Shown here: in pieces, positions 12,994-26,000 of the stretch | Layout of the letters: every line of letters begins with the position of its first letter | Numbering within the stretch: the stretch's first letter is position 1 | Assembly: GCA_022578965.1 (NCBI GenBank) | Contig: MU400690.1 | Location: forward strand, 1 to 64,000 | DNA from: Xylaria sp. FL1777 | Lineage: Eukaryota; Ascomycota; Sordariomycetes; Xylariales; Xylariaceae | DNA: 64,000 nt | Reading direction: 5' to 3' | Program-made: the position numbers and the translations under genes | Notes under the pieces: model-generated | Database searches by the model: none | Told to the model about the DNA's origin: nothing | The model's input: only the letters and a program-made list of their open reading frames with translations

Positions 12994-14250
12994 AAAAATA
13001 AAAGTTTTAAACTATAAAAATTAAATATGTATAAAACAGTATATATTTTATGTTTTAAAAATGCTACACACTTTGTTTTGTTAAAATAAGTAAACTAGTT
13101 AATTAAAAGTTTAAAAGTATATATTAATAAAGTTAAGCAAAGTCTGCTTTACTTTTAAAAGGTTTACTAATAAATTAAATAATAAGTACTTAAAGTTAAA
13201 GCTAATTTAGCTTTTCTTTAATGTTGCAATATTTGCTAATATATTTTTTTATTTTAATATATTTTTTATAATTTATAACTATTTTATACTTCTTTTTTAT
13301 TTTATTTTGTATTTAAACTTAAACTTTTTTTTAACTTTAAATATAGCATTTATATAAGCTATTTTTATAAAAGTTGTTATTTTTTGCTTAAATTACTACA
13401 ATAGTATTTTTGTTAAGCATTTATAGCTATATAGCAAAAATAAGTATTAATATTAAGTATATTTAGCAGTATTAAATAAAAACAAAAAATAATATATAAC
13501 ATTAAACATATTAAACTTTTATATTAGTATGCTTTTATAATAAAAAGTTGCGTATTTAAAATTGCTACTTTTTGCCTTAAGAAATGCTAGCATAACTTTT
13601 AATAGCTTGTTAAACTGCTTTATTTAAAAAAAAAATTTGTTATTAAAGTTACTTATTTAAAAAGTAATAAGCTTACTACTTATAAAAGCTTTATTACACT
13701 TAGTACTACAAAAATCCGATTTGTTTTTATTAAATATTATAATTATAAGTTATAAATATAATACAATATAAAATATAGCCGTTAATAAAATAATCGTAAT
13801 AGTAATTTATTTTAGTAAAACAGTTAGCTTTATAATTAAAAAGAAAATGTGCTACTTATATAAAATAAATAAAGTATATATTTGTAAGCTTAGTAATAAT
13901 AAAAAGTTAATTAAGTTAAATAAAGCTAAAAAAATAAACATTTAAAAAAAAGATAAAATTTATAAAAAGTGCAACAAGTTTGCAAACTGCAGCTAAAATT
14001 ACAGTATACTAAATATATAAATAAGTTTATAAGTTTTATAATTATTTATAATTACTAAAGTAAGAAATAAGTATATAAGTATAAATATTAAAGTAAATAA
14101 GTTATACTTATATATTTTTTTCTAATAATATTAAAACAATACTTATTATAATTAAAAGTTAAGTTTTTTTTTAAGTATATAAACCTTAAACTTATTAGCA
14201 TATACTTTTTATTAACAAAGCTTATTAAGTTTATTTTTAACTTAATTAAA
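12994..14250. other. Degraded stretch; possible zinc-finger remnant
   Basis: No gene is firmly recognised. On the + strand a C-x2-C pair (TGC codons at 13225 and 13234; copy B 48968 and 48977) is followed after four residues by Phe and further on by an aromatic that could be mutated His. This resembles the C2H2-like finger found upstream of protease in some fungal Gypsy polyproteins, but in such sequence it could be chance. The rest to the tandem array shows no motif. Confidence 0.2.
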
Positions 14251-14810
14251 CTAAATCTTTATTTTTTTTAACTTGCATTATTTAATAATATACTAAATAA
14301 AAAATGTACTATATAATAATTTTAAAGTTTATAATTTAATAAAGCTACTTATTATAAGCACTACACTTTTTTACAAATTAGATCTTTATTTTTTTTTTAA
14401 AAATAGTAGTATAAAATAATCTTAATGTTTGCAACTTAATAAAGCTATACCTACTATAAGCACTACGCTTTTTTATAGTTTAAATTTTTATTTTTTTTTT
14501 AAAAACAGTAATATAAAATAATCCTAGTATTTATAACTTAATAAAGCTATACTTATTATAGTTATTACGCCTTTTTATAAACTAAATCTTTATTTTTTTT
14601 TTAAAAACAGTAATATAAAACAATTCTAGTATTTATAACTTAATAAAGCTATACTTTTTGTAAATATTACATCTTTTTATAGTTTAAATCTTTATTTTTT
14701 TTATTTTGCGCAATTTAACTATATATTAAAAATAGTAATATAAAATAATACTAGTGTTTATAACTTAATAAAGCTATACTTTTTATAAGCACTGCATTAT
14801 TTTAGCAAGT
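14251..14810. repeat. Five-unit ~102-bp tandem array (copy A)
   Basis: Units start at about 14251, 14378, 14481, 14582 and 14684, each opening with a form of AAATCTTTATTTTT and holding a conserved AACTTAATAAAGCTA block. The middle units are 101-103 bases; the first and last carry about 25 extra bases. A period of 102 equals 34 codons. In copy B both strands have a frame whose consensus is open once RIP stops are allowed for: in the - frame one unit keeps TGG where the others have TAG, and in the + frame one unit keeps CAA and CAG where the others have TAA and TAG. It may encode 34-residue protein repeats; the strand is undecided. Confidence 0.8.
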
Positions 14811-15683
14811 TATAATAGCTTTAGCTTATTATACTACTTAAAAACTAAAATCTATATATTAATATTTAAAAGCTTTAACTTTTTTATAGTTTTGCTTTTT
14901 TTTTTTCTATTTTAATAAAAACTAATATTTAACTTTTTATTTTTAGACCTAAGCTATAGCAAACTTTCTTTAGCGCTTTTTATATAATTATACTTAGTAC
15001 ATAATTTTAAAACTAAATGTAAATCTTAATAAAAAAACAAAACTATTATACAATAAGTTTAATAAGTTCTGCTTTATTAAAACGTAAATATATAAAAGTT
15101 TTTAATTTATAACTAAAAATACTTAAACTTATATAAAAGATAAAAAACTTTTTTTTATAAACGTTAATTAATAATTAAGCAAAAGATTTAGTAACTAAGT
15201 TTTAAGAAAATTTAAGCTGCGTTAACTTTTATGCTATGTTATAATTCCGGTTTTTTTAGGTAAATTTTAGTTTATTGTTATTTATAACTATACTTCTTTT
15301 TTTGTTATAATATTTAATTTAAAGCTACTTAGTGCAAAATAACGTACTTAAGCTTTTAAAGCTAACTTTATTATTTTTTTATAGCAGAGTTATATTTTTA
15401 TATTTAAATATTATACATTTAAGTAAACTAAAAGTTATAAACAAACTTAATATAAAAAGTAAGCTAATAGTTAGCATATTTTAGAATTTATTTAAGCTTA
15501 TATACAAAAAGATTATTATAATTAAATAGCTTTAAAATATTACTTTTTTTATTTTATATGCTAAGATTAATTTTAAGAATATTTAATGTTATATTATTAA
15601 GCTTAGCAAAATATTATTAAGCTAATTTTATAGCTAAAACTAAATAAGTTTAAGTTAAATTAGTACGCTAAAAAAATGTAAAT
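14811..15683. other. Degraded stretch between array and small ORF
   Basis: Several + strand frames are partly open, but none gave a reverse transcriptase or RNase H motif when read by eye, although those domains would be expected here if the integrase downstream belonged to a normal Ty3/Gypsy pol. No other feature is seen. Confidence 0.35.
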
Positions 15684-15935
15684 ATGTTTAAAGAAAAACA
15701 AAAGCAATACAAAAAAAAGATTTATATATTTAATAAATTAGTGTAATATAATCTATTAGTTCTAAAAAAATACAGAAATAAAGTTGTTAAACTTATTAAT
15801 TATACAGAAAAAAAAGGTATATTTATAAACGTTATAAAGTTTAAAGATTTTGTTGCTGTTTATAAAACTTTAGCTTTTGTTAACTTTGATTTTATTACTA
15901 TTTATAGTTATTTAAAAAATGTAGTTTTTATTTAG
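15684..15935 (+). pseudogene. 83-codon frame, broken copy A
   Basis: This aligns codon for codon with the open 83-codon frame at 51428-51679. Both start at ATG with Met-Phe-Lys and end with a stop at the same place. Copy A has a TAA at codon 21 (15744-15746) where copy B has CAA, a CpA-to-TpA nonsense change. Copy A keeps acidic codons (GAA at codon 4, GAT in the middle) that are AAA or AAT in copy B, so each copy preserves ancestral positions the other lost. The product would be small, basic and Lys/Tyr-rich, with no signal peptide. It lies about 110 bases before the integrase remnant on the same strand and may be a piece of the same polyprotein in a shifted frame. Family not recognised. Confidence 0.45.
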
Positions 15936-16044
15936 TAAAGTTATTAATGCTAAAAAAAAATTTATAATTTTTTATTCTTTTTAAAAAATAACATATAAAA
16001 ACTAAATATTTATAACTTAACAAATAACTTAAAAATATTACTAA

Positions 16045-17298
16045 AAAGGCCTTTATTAAAACATTTATGTTATAATTGCTAGTTGCTTTAATTACTAAAA
16101 ATCTATAAATAACAAAAGGACTAAAAAATACTGTTTTAACTATTTTTTAGACTTTTTGGTTTTATAGGTTATAAATGTGCAAACTATACTATTAAACAAT
16201 AAATTTAAGGCTATTATAAAAGCAAAAAGTAAAATAATAACTTATTTAAAAGCTAAACCTTTAAAACACGTAGATTTTTTAATAATACTTAAGTTTATTA
16301 AAAAAAAAATTATGTTTTAATATAAAGTTTTTATTAGAATTAAATATAATAATAGCTTTAAGTTTAAAGAAAAAATAAAAAACGTAGTAAATATTTTAAG
16401 ATATAAAATAAATTATAGCTTTGCTTATTATTTTTAAGCTTAAGGCCTTATTAAAAAAAGCTATAAACTAATAAAAAAAAGCTTTATATAAATAATAAAT
16501 AAAACCAGAAAAAATTAGCTAAATTACTTAAACTTAGTAATATAAGCAGATTATATTTTTATATGCTATTATAGCTATAGTTTATATAAGCTAATATATA
16601 AAAAAATGCTAATTTTACTAGTAAAAAATGTAATATTAACGTAGAAAATAATTAAATAGCAAAATAGTGCTTTTTATAAAGATTTTATTAAAGCTAAAGT
16701 TAAACAGCTAAAACGCTATAACTAGAATATTATAAAAGTTAAAGTAATTATAACTAAAAAAAGAAAATTAGCTATAAAAACTAAATCTTAAAAAAACACT
16801 TATAAAATTAAATAACTACTTAAAAAAAGCTTGCTTGTTTTTTTTTATAATATTATGCTTTTAATAAATAAGTTTAACAATAAAAAACTGCTATACTAAT
16901 AAATTAGCTTTTATTAAATTAAAAAAAAAGTTAATTATAAATAATATTAACTAGCAAAATTATTAAAAAAAGAATTAAAAAAGTTATTTTTTGCTAAAAA
17001 GTTAAAGCAATTTATATAAAATAACTAAAAGTACTAAAAGCTAAAAAATCTTAATTTTAATATATAAACTACTAGCATAATAACTATTTACTAAAGAGCT
17101 AACTAAAATAATAAAGCCTTTAATAATTAAAGCTATAGCAATTAAGCTACAAAAAGCAAAAAAAATATAACAAATTATATAAGCTTTTTAAGTTTAAAAA
17201 GCTATAGCATAGCTTTTAGCGCCTTAAATATTCTAAGCGCTAAAAAATATAATAGCTTACTTTATTCTTTTTAGCTATTATATTACAAAGCGCTTTAA
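16045..17298 (+). pseudogene. Ty3/Gypsy-type integrase remnant (copy A)
   Basis: The frame reads as the core and C-terminus of a Ty3/Gypsy-type integrase, the enzyme that joins element DNA to the genome. The second catalytic Asp is mutated to Asn (AAT at 16348-16350) in the motif read IKYNNSFKF, the expected DNGSEF after RIP. The catalytic Glu is AAA (16453-16455) in the motif FxAxGLIKKSY, the expected PQAQGLIERGH. The spacing is 34 residues, close to the canonical 35. Further on come Asn-Trp, a WAD site (TAA-GCA-GAT), SYSLYKL (expected TGxSPYxL), a TW (TAG in A), a Gln-Leu-Lys-Arg stretch and a GPYRI-like block, in the usual order. Stops are TAA/TAG at Gln/Trp sites. The N-terminal zinc-binding part and first Asp were not found in frame. 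Confidence 0.8.
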
Positions 17299-20200
17299 AA
17301 AGTAATAACTAATAAAAGCTAAAGCAATAAATTTTCTTTTTTTTACTTTTTGTTTTTTTATTAATTGTTTTGTTTTTTATTTTTATTAATTGCATAAGTT
17401 TATATAATTAAGTTATAATGCATAAAACTATTTTACTTCGCTTAAAACTAAGCGTGTTTTTTATAGCTTTTTTTTTATTAGTTTTATATTTGTTAGTTTT
17501 ATAGCAACTTGTTTGTTAGCACCCTTTTTATTATTATACTAAAAACATAAGTCTTTATTTTATTTTAATGTTTTTTAAATAGCTTAATAGCTTAGTTCTA
17601 GTATAAATTATTATTGCTTTTTTTTAAAAATGCATAAAAACAAAAAAAACAAAAATAAAAACTGCTTATTAGTTTTAACTACTTAAGTTTATTTTGCTGC
17701 ATTAACGCTTACATATAAGTTTTTTTACTTTTAATTGCTTAATTACTTTTGTTTAAAACTAAACAACGCTTTTTGCTTTTAGTTTAAACTATTTAATACT
17801 TAACAAAAATTTTAAAACTGCTAAAAAGCAAAAAATACTATTACTGCACTTTATAAAGTTACTAGTTTATATTTTACGTACTTAAACTACTAGCAATAAT
17901 TTAAAGCTACTATTAAGCAATAATAAACATTTAATAAAACAATAAACGCTTAAACAAAATTTAAAGCAAGCTTAACTAAAGCAAAATCCTGCTATAAAAA
18001 ACTAAGTAAAAATGTTTATTTATATAAAGCTAAAAAAATAAAAACTAAAAAAAAAACAAAAAAAAGATTTAATAATTTAGTATTAATAATTCTTATTTTA
18101 TATATTTTAAGCTTTTTATTATAAAAGTTTTATATATTTGCTTTTATAAGTATTAAAACTTAACTTTTTATATAATAATTATTTTTTATTTATTTATTAT
18201 GCTTAGAAAAAAGTTTGCAAACTATGCAATAAAGAAAAATAATTGTAAATTGTATTAAAAAAAGCATTATTATATAAGCAAATCGTTTAACTTTTTTATT
18301 TTATTTTACTTTATGTAATTTATTTAATTTATTTTTTTAACTATTTTTTAAAACATTAAAGCGTTATACTAATTTTTTAAGCAATACTAAATTATTGCTT
18401 ATTAATATAATATATAATAGGCTAAGCAATAAAATTAGCTTAAAAAAAACAATTTAATCTACGTTTTGATTTAGTTTTTTCTTTAGTTAAACAAATAAAA
18501 AAATCTCCAAATAAAGTTATTTGTTTTTTAAAGTTTTTAAATATAAAATCCTTTTTAATTACTATAGTTATTATATTAGCTTTAAAATATTTAGCTATAT
18601 TACTTTAAAACTTATAAAATAAACAGTTATATAACTAAATAATAAACGCATAATTAATATACGTATTAAACTTTTATTTTAAAATAATGTAACAAAAGAA
18701 AAAAAAAGTAAAGTTTTATATACTTTTTGTTTTTAGCTATTATTAGCATTTGCTTATAATATTTACAAAGTATAGCATTTTGAATTTTAAATAACTATAT
18801 AAATATAGTTATAAGTTAACAAAAATTATAAAAAATCTAGTATATATATTTGCTTTAAGAACTGCTTTTAGTTGCTTTTATATATAGTAAGTAAGCTTTT
18901 AAATGCTATTACTTTTTTACTTAAGTAAAGCTAGCTTAAATATATTAATTTATATAACATTTAAAAAAAAAATTATAATTAACTTTTTATTAAATATATT
19001 TACTGCTAGCGTTATTACTAAGAATTTCGATTTTTAAATAGCTTAATGCTTAGTTATATAAAAAAAAAAAAAGTTAGCTAAATAAAAAAAACAAGATTTA
19101 AAAAAAAAAAAAGCATATATATTTTGCTATTTATTAGTAAACTTAACTTTTTAAATATTATAAATAAAACTATTTATTAATTAAGCAGTATTAATTTTCT
19201 AAATGTTAATAAATTGCTATAATGCTTTTTAATTGTTTAAAATTTTATTAATAACATAAGAATTTTTTTTTGCGTGCTTAATTAAGCAAGAATTAATTAT
19301 ATTACTTAAAGCTAAAAAATCTATAACAAAAGCGTAAACTAAGTAATCTAAAGATTTAAGCGCTAAAGTAAAAAATTACAAAAAAAATTAAAGCTTTAAA
19401 ACTATATAAAAAAAAACAAATTAAAAAAAAAAACAAGCTTTTTTTTTATATCTAGTAAAGCTTAAGTTACTTACTTTACTATTAGTTATAACAGTTGTTT
19501 AAAAAAAGTAAATTATAAATATATTAAAAAAAAATTAAAAAGTAACTACTTAATTAACTAAAACTACTTTATTTGCTTATTTTTTAATTAATACTAACGT
19601 AAATATATAAAAAATAATTATTATAAAGGCATTTAATAATTAATAGTTTATTTTAGCAATAAAATAATTAATTAATAAATTAAAAATAGTATAATAAGTT
19701 TATAAAAAAAAAAATATGCTAGTTTAAAGCTATATATTTTAGCTTTTTTTTTATTATATTTGCTTTATTAAACCTTTTACTTATATTTAACTTTATTATT
19801 TTACTTATTTAATAAATTTTAACTTTTTGCATTTTATATAAATGCTTTTAGTATTTATATTTAAAAGATCTTATAATTACTAAAAAATAATAATTTAAAT
19901 TAGCAATTAAAAATATTAAACTATATATAGCAAGTAATACTAACTTTAATATTTATACTTTATATTTTTTATTTAAGTATATAATACTATTTGCTTTTAT
20001 ATTTTTAACTTATATTAAGTTTTTTAACTTGTTTGCACTTTTTATTTAACTGCAAAATATAGCAAATATATATATATGTTTAAACATTAATAAAAATTGC
20101 TTTTATTATATATATATACTTTTAATTATTATATTTTTTATTTTTAAAAAAGTTATTAGTACTATAAATTAGCTAAAAATAACATTATCTTTTTTTAAAA

Positions 20201-20330
20201 GCACTAGTAAGCTGCTATTTTATGCTAAAAAATATAAGTTTTAAACATAATAAATAGCAAAACAAAAAATAAAAAAAAAAAGAAAAAAAGATAAGTATAT
20301 ATATGCAAACTTTATAACTAGCTATAAAAA
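17299..20330. other. Degraded stretch, nothing recognised
   Basis: The sequence is colinear with 53046-56089 but shows no recognised domain. Short A/K-rich and Q/N-rich partly open frames occur on the + strand, notably in the last kilobase, in a phase different from the frame that follows; a frameshift within A runs near 20270-20290 could link them. Confidence 0.35.
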
Positions 20331-22740
20331 GCTTTTTTTTAAAAACTAAAAGCTTTTTAAAAATAGCCTTAAAAAAAAGCTAGTATTTATTAATAGCTTA
20401 AAATATAAAAAGTATTTAGCTTGCATGCTTTTTTTATAAATTAATGAGCTAAATATAAAAAATATTTAGCTAAAAAATATGTTGCTTTTTTTAGTTAACG
20501 TTTTTTTAAAATCTGTTTTAAAGTTTTTTTTTACTAAAAAAAAAGTAACTTTTATAAAATGCTTGTTTTTTAAAAACCTAAAAAAAAGCAAAAAAGTAGT
20601 ACTAAAAAACTGCTTTAACTATTTGTTTTTTAAAAATAGCAAAGCTTGCTAAAACTTTTCTTTAAACTTAATTTAACAAATATAAAAAAAATTAATATTT
20701 ATAATATATAAAAAATATTATAATAAAAAAACGTTAAAATATTAGTAGTTTATAATATATATAATTTTAAAAAAGAATATTTACTTTTTTAATTTAGTAT
20801 ATAGTAAAAAAACAATTATTTTTTAAAAAAAAGTTTATTTAGCATATTTTATTACATAAGATTGCTTAGTAAATGCAAATAAAACGTTACTTTATATACT
20901 TAAACTAACAAAAGAATTTTTAAAGAGATTTTTATAAACTATAAGCTAAATGTTTAAGTTTATAGCTATAAAAAGTTTTATAATGCTAATATAATTCTTA
21001 TTTATAATTAAAGATTATTATAATAGCAATAATTTATGCTTTAATAAATTTAACGTTATATTTATAAAATCTTTAATAGTTTTAGCAATAAAGCTAAAAC
21101 TATATAAAAAATAAAAACTTATAACACAAAAGCTAAACATTTTATAGTTAATGTTTATAAAAGCTTTAAAAAAGCTACTACTAAAAAAAGCTTTAAACAA
21201 TTATTAAAAAAATAATAACTTTAAATATTTTAACAAGCTTAAGCTTTATAATAAACAAGAACTAGTTTATTGTTTTTTATTAAATAAAGTTCTAAAAATA
21301 ATACATAAAAATAACAAGCAATAATAGCTAAAGACTTTTTTTTTAAAGTAATAAATAGCTGCTAAAAAAACTTATTAATATAAACAAAAGTATTTAAATT
21401 ATTAAAAAAGTTTTATTATTTTTAGTTGCTATAAAGACCTTTATAAAGTAAACATAATGTTATAAAGATTTAAAGTTATTTATATTATAAACGTTTTTAT
21501 AAAGCTAAACGCTAAAAAATAGCTAAATAAGCGCAAATTAAAAGCTTTACTAAATATATTACTTTAGCTATATACAAATAAAAAAAGTAAAACTTTAAAA
21601 ATAAGTATTAAGCTTAAGTATAGCTAATTTATAGAAAACTTCTTTATAAACTAATAAAATATAAAGTAAGCTATAATAATTACTAAAACCCCTTAAATAA
21701 AATATTTTATAATAAAATATTGCTTAAATAATTATTAAATTATTATTTTTGTTAATACTGTTTTAAAAGTAGTATATATTTTAAACTTTAAACATACTAC
21801 TAATAAAAACAACAAATAAGTTTTTTAAAGATTATAAAAGTATTAAGCAATAAAGCACTTTAATATAAAAGTTATTTTAAGCTATTTTATATTTTTTTGC
21901 TTTTTTTAGCGCAACATTTATATATATAAATTTTTTAGGCTTTTATATTTATATTGCATGTTTTACGACCTAATAAACTAATTTTTAAAAAAAGGCATTA
22001 ATAATTAAAAAAATTACATATAGCTTATTGTTTTTATAAAAAAAAGCCTTAAAAAGTACTTTAGCTTTAAATTATTAAAAGATTTATGCTTATTGCTTTT
22101 AATAAGCACTAAGCTTTATAAACTTTTATAAGCATTAAATATAACTTTCTTTAGATTTAAAAAAACAGTTTTTACTTTATTAAGCACTAAAAATACAAAA
22201 AATAAAAGCAAAACGCTAAAAAAAAAGCTAAATACTAATTATTCTGTTTTTTTAATATTTTTTACTTTAAAGCGCAAAAGAAATTTTTAGCAAGAAAAAC
22301 TAACGTTTATACTAAAAAAGTTTTATTATAAGCAATATAAAAACGTTTTAAAAGTGCAAAATTACTTTACTATAAATATACTTGCAAATATTTTTTCTTT
22401 TAAATATAGCAGGTTAAGTATAAAACTTAGCTAAGCTTAATAGTTTAAAAAAAAAAAAAGTATAAACTTTTTATAAGCACTCTTTTAAAAAAAACGCTAA
22501 GCATTTTTAAAAGCTTTTGCTTATATATTTAAATATGTAAAAAGGCTAAAACTAGTTTTAATAAAGCTAAAATGCTTTTATAAGCGCTAAAACTTAAGCT
22601 ACCTTTAAACATAATAAAAAAAATAAAAAAGAACTTATAAAACTAAATAAACAAAAAAAAATAATACTAACTTTATTTAAAAAACATTAATAATAAAAAA
22701 AACTTTATAATTATAAGTATTAAAATAAACTAAAAGCAGT
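20331..22740 (+). pseudogene. Unrecognised decayed ORF (copy A)
   Basis: The + frame is coding-like over about 2.4 kb in both copies, read best in copy B (56090-58500). Stops are mainly TAA/TAG at about one per 14 codons, with runs of more than 80 codons without a stop near the end. The decoded residues are rich in Lys, Asn and Leu, with scattered Cys in the first third. I recognise no family. The 60-codon - strand frame at 21018-21200 overlaps it and is a shadow. Its position just inside the right inverted repeat suggests it belongs to the bracketed unit. Confidence 0.35.
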
Positions 22741-22760
22741 TATATTTTAATAAAAAAAAA

Positions 22761-23064
22761 TTAAAATAAAATAAAGTAACTAAACAAGCTAACTAGCTAA
22801 TTATAATAAATCTAAGCTAAATTATATAATAAAAATAAAAATATAAATATTGCGTTAAATTTAAAAGCATAAACTTAAACATTATAAATAACATAATAGA
22901 AATTAGCTATAGTTATTTTATTTGTATTATTAAATAGCTTTTTTATTAATTGTTTTATTTTTTAATTTATATATAGCTTAATTGCTTAAATATATAAGTT
23001 ATAATTTATTTTTTTGCAATTAAAGTATTATAGTAAATCTAGCGCAATTATACTGCTTTATTTT
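22761..23064 (-). repeat. Right ~305-bp inverted repeat (copy A)
   Basis: This is the reverse complement of the left repeat: the blocks AAGCAATTAAGC, TTAATAAAAAAGCTATTTAA and AAGCAGTATAATTGCGC are all found on the - strand here. Matching stops at about 23064, where the sequence continues as the shared flank of copies A and B. Confidence 0.82.
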
Positions 23065-26000
23065 AATAAATAAGCCAAAAAAAAAGTAATCACAAGGTTT
23101 TTAAAAAGAAAATTCATTATATATTTAGTAATCTAGCGTTATAGTAAAATTATAATGTTTAATGCACAATAAATTTTATAATTACTTTACTTTTTAATTA
23201 AGTATATTATTTTTTTGCTTTTGTAATTTTATATTTAAAATTTAATGCTGCTACTTTTAGTGCTTTATTATATTATGTTTTACTTAAAAAGCTATAGTTA
23301 GTATTTTATAATAAGCAGCTTTTTAAAGTTTATAACTAGTAGTTTGCTTTATAATAAATACTTAAGTTTTGCTTAATAGTTATAATAAACCTTTTTTAGT
23401 TTAATAAAAAGCTTAGCTTATTATTATTTTATATTTAAAGCTTACTATTGTTGTATTAATATAGCTAACTATACATTAATTAATTTTTTAGCTATATTAT
23501 AATAACTAAGCTTTTTTATATTTAGAACTTATTTAGCTATTTTATATGTGTTTTTTTTTTTAAGTTACTATAATAATTAGTACTTTAGTTAAAATTTTAT
23601 TTGCTTTTTTAATTTACTGCAAGCATTATTATATATAGTGCACTAGTTTATAAAAAGCTAGATTATTTCCTTTAGCTATTTATACTAGTATATTAATAAC
23701 CTTTGTTTAAGTATTTTTTATATTAATAAATATGCTTTAAATACTGCATATATATTAGCAAAAAGTATTATATTTTTTTTATTAATTTTAAGTAAAATTA
23801 TTTTAAAAATTTAAGCATAAAACAACAAATTTTATATAGTATAATTAAAGCAGCTATAATATATAATTTACAGCTATAAAATAAATTAATAAAAACAAAG
23901 CTAATATTAATATACAAATTATAAAAGTGCTTTGCTCTTTTTTATTTAAACCGTAAGCATAAATATTAATACTAATGCTATATTTTTTATTAATTTTTTA
24001 ATTTATTTATAGTATAGCATTACTATTGTTAATTTAGCTAACTAAGTTTATTATAAACCCTTTACTATAATTATAATGCAATAAACATAATTATTAACTT
24101 TAAAGCTTTAAATATATTATAAATCATATTATAAAAAAGTATGTAAAGCTTATTACTAAATATAAACAGCAATAAATAAACAACTAAAAATACTTTTTTA
24201 GCTTATTTTATAAAATCTTAAAGCAGCAATAATATTTACTGCTTTTTAACAAAAGTTATTTTAGGTTTACTATATATTAACTAACTTAAAAGCATTAGCA
24301 TTTTTAGTAAGCAGCACTATATAATTAATATAAATATTATAGCTTTTAAAAACTTTATTTATAGCTTAAAGCTTTATATTTATAAGATAATTCTAAAAAA
24401 CTTCTATAAATACTTATATTTTATATATATAATAGTTAGCCTTAACTACATTTATAATTTATAATATACAAGTTTTATTTATTTAGCAAATTTAATAATT
24501 AAGATTTCTTAAATCTTGTTTAGCATAACGCAAAAAACTTAAATAGCTAAAATATTCTAATTATAGCAAATAATCTAATAACTTAAACATTAATAAACAG
24601 CTTAAATATTTAAAAAACAAAAAATCTTAACGTAATAAATAATCGTTATAATAAACAAAATTATTAAAACAAGGTAAGACAAACAAATATATATATATAT
24701 ATATAAATAAACAGTATTTAATATAGTATTACGTAATAATAAAAGTTATTAAAATACTTAAGTATTATTAGTATATAATAAATACTTAAATAAATAATAA
24801 ATATTAATTAAAGCTTAAATTGCTTATAAAAGCTATTTTTATAGTTATAACACTATTAAAAACTTATAATATAATAAAAGCTATTATATTATAACCTATA
24901 AAATAAAAAATATAAAATTTAATTATAAAAGCTAAATGCACTTTTACGTTAAAAAGATAAAAGCTAGTTCTAAGTTAAATACTAAAAATAAAGCACTGTT
25001 TTACTTTAGCTAACTAAAGTTTTAAAAATAAGCATTAATTTAATATATAAAAATGCTTTCTAAACTTTTTTATAAATATTAGCGCTTTTGTTTTTTAAAC
25101 CTAAGTATATATATTTTATAGCTAAAACTATAGCTTGCTTTTTTATTAGTAAGTATTTATATAAACTATAAGCTTTTTTAAAAACGTTATGCTTAAGTTA
25201 AATTTTTAAAACTTTTATAATAATATTTTTTAAAAGTTTAAAAATTAAAATACTGCAAACTTGCTATGCTTTATAAAAAACTGTTTTAATTTTATAAAAA
25301 GGAAAAATCTTATTATAAATTCTTTTTATTTTAAAAAAGTTTTAAAAAAGTACTATATTTTTATAATACTATATTTTAATTAATAATACTGCTTTTTACT
25401 AAATAAGGTTAATTATATAAAGCCTTTTTAAAAAAGCAGCTAATTGCTTAATAGTTAGTTAAATGCTTTTAAAAGTAGTGCTAAAATATAAATATATGTT
25501 TTAATAAATGCTATTTTGTTAAAATAGCACAAAATCTTTTAAGTAATAGCTTGCTTTTTTTAAAGCTTGCTTTTTTTACTTATAAAATCTAAATAAAACA
25601 GTGCTATTAAATAGCATGTTATTTTTAAAATAAATCTTTTTATTTTTTGTTTTATATATTATGTTTAAAATTATTATTTTATTTTTTATTAATTTGTTAG
25701 TTTTAAAGGCTTAAAAAGTTAATAATATTTAAATTAAAGCTATAATTAAGTTATTTTTATTGCTTAACTTATATGCAAGATTTCTAGTTTTTACAATTGT
25801 TAATTTTTTAGCGTTTTTTTGCTTTAATGTTTTTTTTATTGCAACTAAAAGTATTTTAAGTAATTAATTATTATTAAAAGCAGCACAAACCTTTTTATTA
25901 TTTTATATTTCTAAGTTTTTAAAAAATTTGATATTTTTTTATATAAAAAAAGTTAAAAAAACTACTAACGTTATAACATTATATAAGTTTTAATTTTTCT

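Larger units (their letters stand above)
10478..23064 (+). mobile_element. 10.4-kb unit with ~305-bp inverted ends (copy A)
   Basis: A ~305-bp repeat at the left (10478-12993, split by an insertion) recurs in reverse complement at 22761-23064. Without the insertion the bracketed unit is about 10,376 bp; the same bracket in copy B is 10,374 bp. It contains a tandem array, an 83-codon frame, a Ty3/Gypsy-type integrase remnant and a long decayed + strand frame. Two readings fit: a terminal-inverted-repeat transposon carrying a gypsy-like integrase, or two unrelated solo repeats in opposite orientation that happen to bracket a Gypsy element. Sequence homology continues outside both ends, so the bracket is not the whole duplicated unit. 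Confidence 0.55.

Noticed and set aside
14251..14810. CRISPR array
   Set aside because: Units are ~102 bp direct repeats without unique spacers.
16045..17298. Ankyrin or DUF3435 (Starship captain) assignments for decayed frames in the segment
   Set aside because: Tried by eye on the tandem array and the frame at 20331-22740; the conserved residues of these families could not be reached by C-to-T and G-to-A changes.
21018..21200. 60-codon - strand frame and its partner at 56756-56941
   Set aside because: Present in both copies only because the DNA is duplicated; it overlaps a longer + strand decayed frame and has no motif.
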